The translations under genes were made by a program, and so were the position numbers. The notes under the pieces are model-generated. The model was not told the origin of the DNA and ran no database searches. It worked only from the letters and a program-made list of their open reading frames with translations. Positions 62,292-64,000 of a stretch of DNA of 64,000 nucleotides are shown here, piece after piece. The first letter of the stretch is position 1. Each line of letters opens with the position of its first letter. The stretch is from Bin80 sp965215475 (GTDB lineage Bacteria > Bacteroidota > Rhodothermia > Rhodothermales > Bin80): contig OZ244061.1 in the NCBI GenBank assembly GCA_965215475.1, positions 1,178,001 to 1,242,000 of the forward strand. The letters run 5' to 3'.

Positions 62292-63008
62292 TTACTCGCA
62301 CACCCGAGAAGAAATCTGGGAACTAGTGGTCAACGACTCCACAATGACACATCCATCAACATCCAAGAAAGTGCGAATTTCCGGCTGCTTGTGTGCCACG
62401 ATCATTACAGGTTCACGCTCTGGAGGATTTATGCACTGGGCCACACCCGGTAAAAATTGCCACATTGCCTCATCGTAGCCCCAAAACGTGATCTGAACAT
62501 CTTGATCCTTTCGTGAGATGTATCCTTGAAAGTCTCCGTCTGAATAGTAGCTCTGGATTGTACGAATCATTGAGCTGGCCAGTGCTTTTTTAGGATCCAT
62601 TTCATTCTCAGCTTCTTCGGTAAGCAATTCGGCATACTCACGAATCGTCACGAGATTATAGTCCGTAGCCAAGCCCTGTGTACTCAGTATATCTACAATC
62701 TCTCCAGATAGATAGGCACCAAGTTGAAACTGCTCTTCCGAGGGATAGAGAACCATCACATCATTTGATCCAAATCCATCACGCGTAATATCATAAAACA
62801 GTGCGTGAGTAAACGTTGAATCTTGGGGGAGAATGAACTGCTCTTCAAGGAGTGACTGGATAAAATCTTGGCTATTGAGCTGGACTACGGGAACGACTCG
62901 CTGAGTTACATACCCCTGCTGCCCAAACACTGGATATCCTACACAAAGCATCAAACTGCTAAACCATGCCCCCCGCAAAAATGGCCTGCATGATATATGA
63001 AAATTCAT
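62292..63008 (-). CDS. Secreted protein of unknown function
   Basis: The protein has 238 residues from the ATG at 63,008 (a TTG at 63,017 is possible but less likely). A signal peptide ends at about PVFGQ. The mature protein is acidic and has no family that I recognise. It contains ALFYDITRDGFGSNDVMVLY and a cysteine pair in the last third (AQCINPPEREPV and DGCVIVESL). It lies between the chaperone-like gene and an ExbD-like gene with 5-6 base gaps, so it belongs to the same complex or pathway. Confidence 0.65.
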   Translation of the reverse strand: MNFHISCRPFLRGAWFSSLMLCVGYPVFGQQGYVTQRVVPVVQLNSQDFIQSLLEEQFILPQDSTFTHALFYDITRDGFGSNDVMVLYPSEEQFQLGAYLSGEIVDILSTQGLATDYNLVTIREYAELLTEEAENEMDPKKALASSMIRTIQSYYSDGDFQGYISRKDQDVQITFWGYDEAMWQFLPGVAQCINPPEREPVMIVAHKQPEIRTFLDVDGCVIVESLTTSSQISSRVCE

Positions 63009-63013
63009 AGATC

Positions 63014-64000
63014 TCAAGAATCAGAGGGAATCTGGATGCTGGACGGTGAACGCTGATTCGGGATAAATGTTGAAAACTGCAGGGTTAAGTCACCCATAGG
63101 TTCGGAGTTCAACGGAATTCGCACACGGCTACGCGTATAAACCAGAACCTCAGACCTCCCCAATTCACCTCCCAAGTCATCCACTACAATTACCTCCCCA
63201 TAAAATGGAATTTGGCCTGCTTCTATCAAGAGCACTATGTCCGAATCCGTGATGGATTCCGGAGATGCCTGTAACACGGCAGAACCAGGAATATAGATGC
63301 CTGGAGCCTGAAATGTGATTCGAGCATTGGTAGAGGTCGGCGAACGTCGCTGGTTAATAAATTCGCGTGGAGTCACGGTGAAATTGAACCGTCCAGCATA
63401 TCCATGCTCTTTCATCTGTACATGATCAGGGATGCTATAGTGAACCTGCTTTGTTTCTCCCGGTGATAAGAAGATAATCTTCGGATATACTGCCAAAATC
63501 GCTGATAAATCTCCCTGAACTACCTCTTGACTTGTCATGCCCACAGAAAATCGTTCCCGTTCCATCGTCTCTCGGTACCCAAATTCCGTTGACACTTCTA
63601 CCTCCATCGGATAGACCGACGGGTTCATAATTTCAAACGTACCCGACCGAGTCTGTGGACTCAGTGCGGCTACCTGGGGTTGAATGCTAATGCTTTGCTT
63701 CCAATCCAGAGCAGCTCCGGTAGCCGAAGCCGCGCGGAATTCAACACCATCAGGACCTAATAATACGACTCGCCGCTCCGCCTCTACGGTCAGTACCACT
63801 GGAATCGTATGCAATTGATCCAATCCATTTACCGTCATCGCCACAGGGATCCTCCCCGAGTACGCTCCAGGCTCAACCTGTTCTAGGATGATTTCTCCCC
63901 CAATGCGAAACACATGACAATCCTCTGGATTCAGCGAGATCTGCACAATCCGACTGGCCTGTGTATTGGCTGAGAACGTGGTGCAGGATGCAGAATCGGC
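63014..64000 (-). CDS. Pilin-like (DUF4402) and PapD-like chaperone fusion, 5'-truncated
   Basis: The frame is open to the right edge of the window, so the start is missing; about 328 residues are seen. The first part shown (VFRIGGEIILEQVEPGAYSG and IPVAMTV) resembles the end of a DUF4402/CS1-pilin-like domain, with the GxYxGxxxVxV pattern. From about 110 residues in, a PapD-like Ig domain pair follows (QPQVAALSPQTRSGTFEIMN, then IIFLSPGETKQVHYSIPDHV). A chaperone-like second domain ends near TLQFSTFIPNQ. The order suggests a periplasmic chaperone carrying its own pilin-like domain, or an unusual subunit. It is the first gene visible of the operon and its end lies five bases before the secreted-protein gene. 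Confidence 0.65.
   Translation of the reverse strand, partial: ADSASCTTFSANTQASRIVQISLNPEDCHVFRIGGEIILEQVEPGAYSGRIPVAMTVNGLDQLHTIPVVLTVEAERRVVLLGPDGVEFRAASATGAALDWKQSISIQPQVAALSPQTRSGTFEIMNPSVYPMEVEVSTEFGYRETMERERFSVGMTSQEVVQGDLSAILAVYPKIIFLSPGETKQVHYSIPDHVQMKEHGYAGRFNFTVTPREFINQRRSPTSTNARITFQAPGIYIPGSAVLQASPESITDSDIVLLIEAGQIPFYGEVIVVDDLGGELGRSEVLVYTRSRVRIPLNSEPMGDLTLQFSTFIPNQRSPSSIQIPSDS

Overview
The window looks like a chromosome segment of a Gram-negative bacterium of the Bacteroidota/Rhodothermota kind. This is inferred from the order secY-map-infA-rpmJ-rpsM-rpsK-rpsD-rpoA-rplQ with no adk between secY and map, the long TPR-SPOR lipoprotein next to pyruvate kinase, the RG-rich tail of uS3 and weak Shine-Dalgarno signals. 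No rRNA, tRNA or CRISPR array was found.

1-33,033 is conserved core. It opens with a 5'-truncated class V aminotransferase on the + strand. Everything that follows is on the - strand: a CPBP protease with a small TPR protein, a TPM protein, LemA, a YqgF/RuvX nuclease and RelA/SpoT. Then comes the whole str-S10-spc-alpha ribosomal superoperon, transcribed from rpsL (26,009) down to rplQ (6,254) and closed by a rho-independent terminator at 6,184-6,218. It includes fusA, tuf, secY, map, infA and rpoA. ftsH, a 990-residue TPR-SPOR lipoprotein and pyruvate kinase complete this part.

33,300-55,700 is an accessory region of genome plasticity. It holds three decayed copies of one P-loop ATPase gene, a small lipoprotein, a PhoX/DUF839 protein, a Fic protein and a DUF2335 gene pair. 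Mobile DNA includes two ISL3-type elements with definable ends, a two-gene IS256-type element with perfect 27-bp inverted repeats and an 8-bp target duplication, and remnants of other transposases. Its centrepiece is a type III restriction-modification locus: an intact res gene, a mod allele (A) broken by an ISL3 insertion and set out of frame by a 9-G tract, and a second, intact mod allele (B) with 10 G at the same place. The two alleles share almost identical ends but have unrelated middle parts, where target recognition lies. This is the signature of a phase-variable, specificity-switching methyltransferase.

55,732-64,000 is one tightly packed - strand operon running off the right edge. 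In transcription order it encodes a DUF4402-like/PapD-like chaperone fusion (partial), a secreted protein, an ExbD-like protein, a single-pass protein with a TonB-like layout, a second ExbD-like protein, a TPR lipoprotein, an usher-like outer-membrane protein and an ExbB/TolQ-like proton-channel subunit. Classical chaperone-usher pili need no proton-motive force, so an usher and chaperone co-encoded with a complete ExbB/ExbD/TonB-like set is the best candidate here for an undescribed system.
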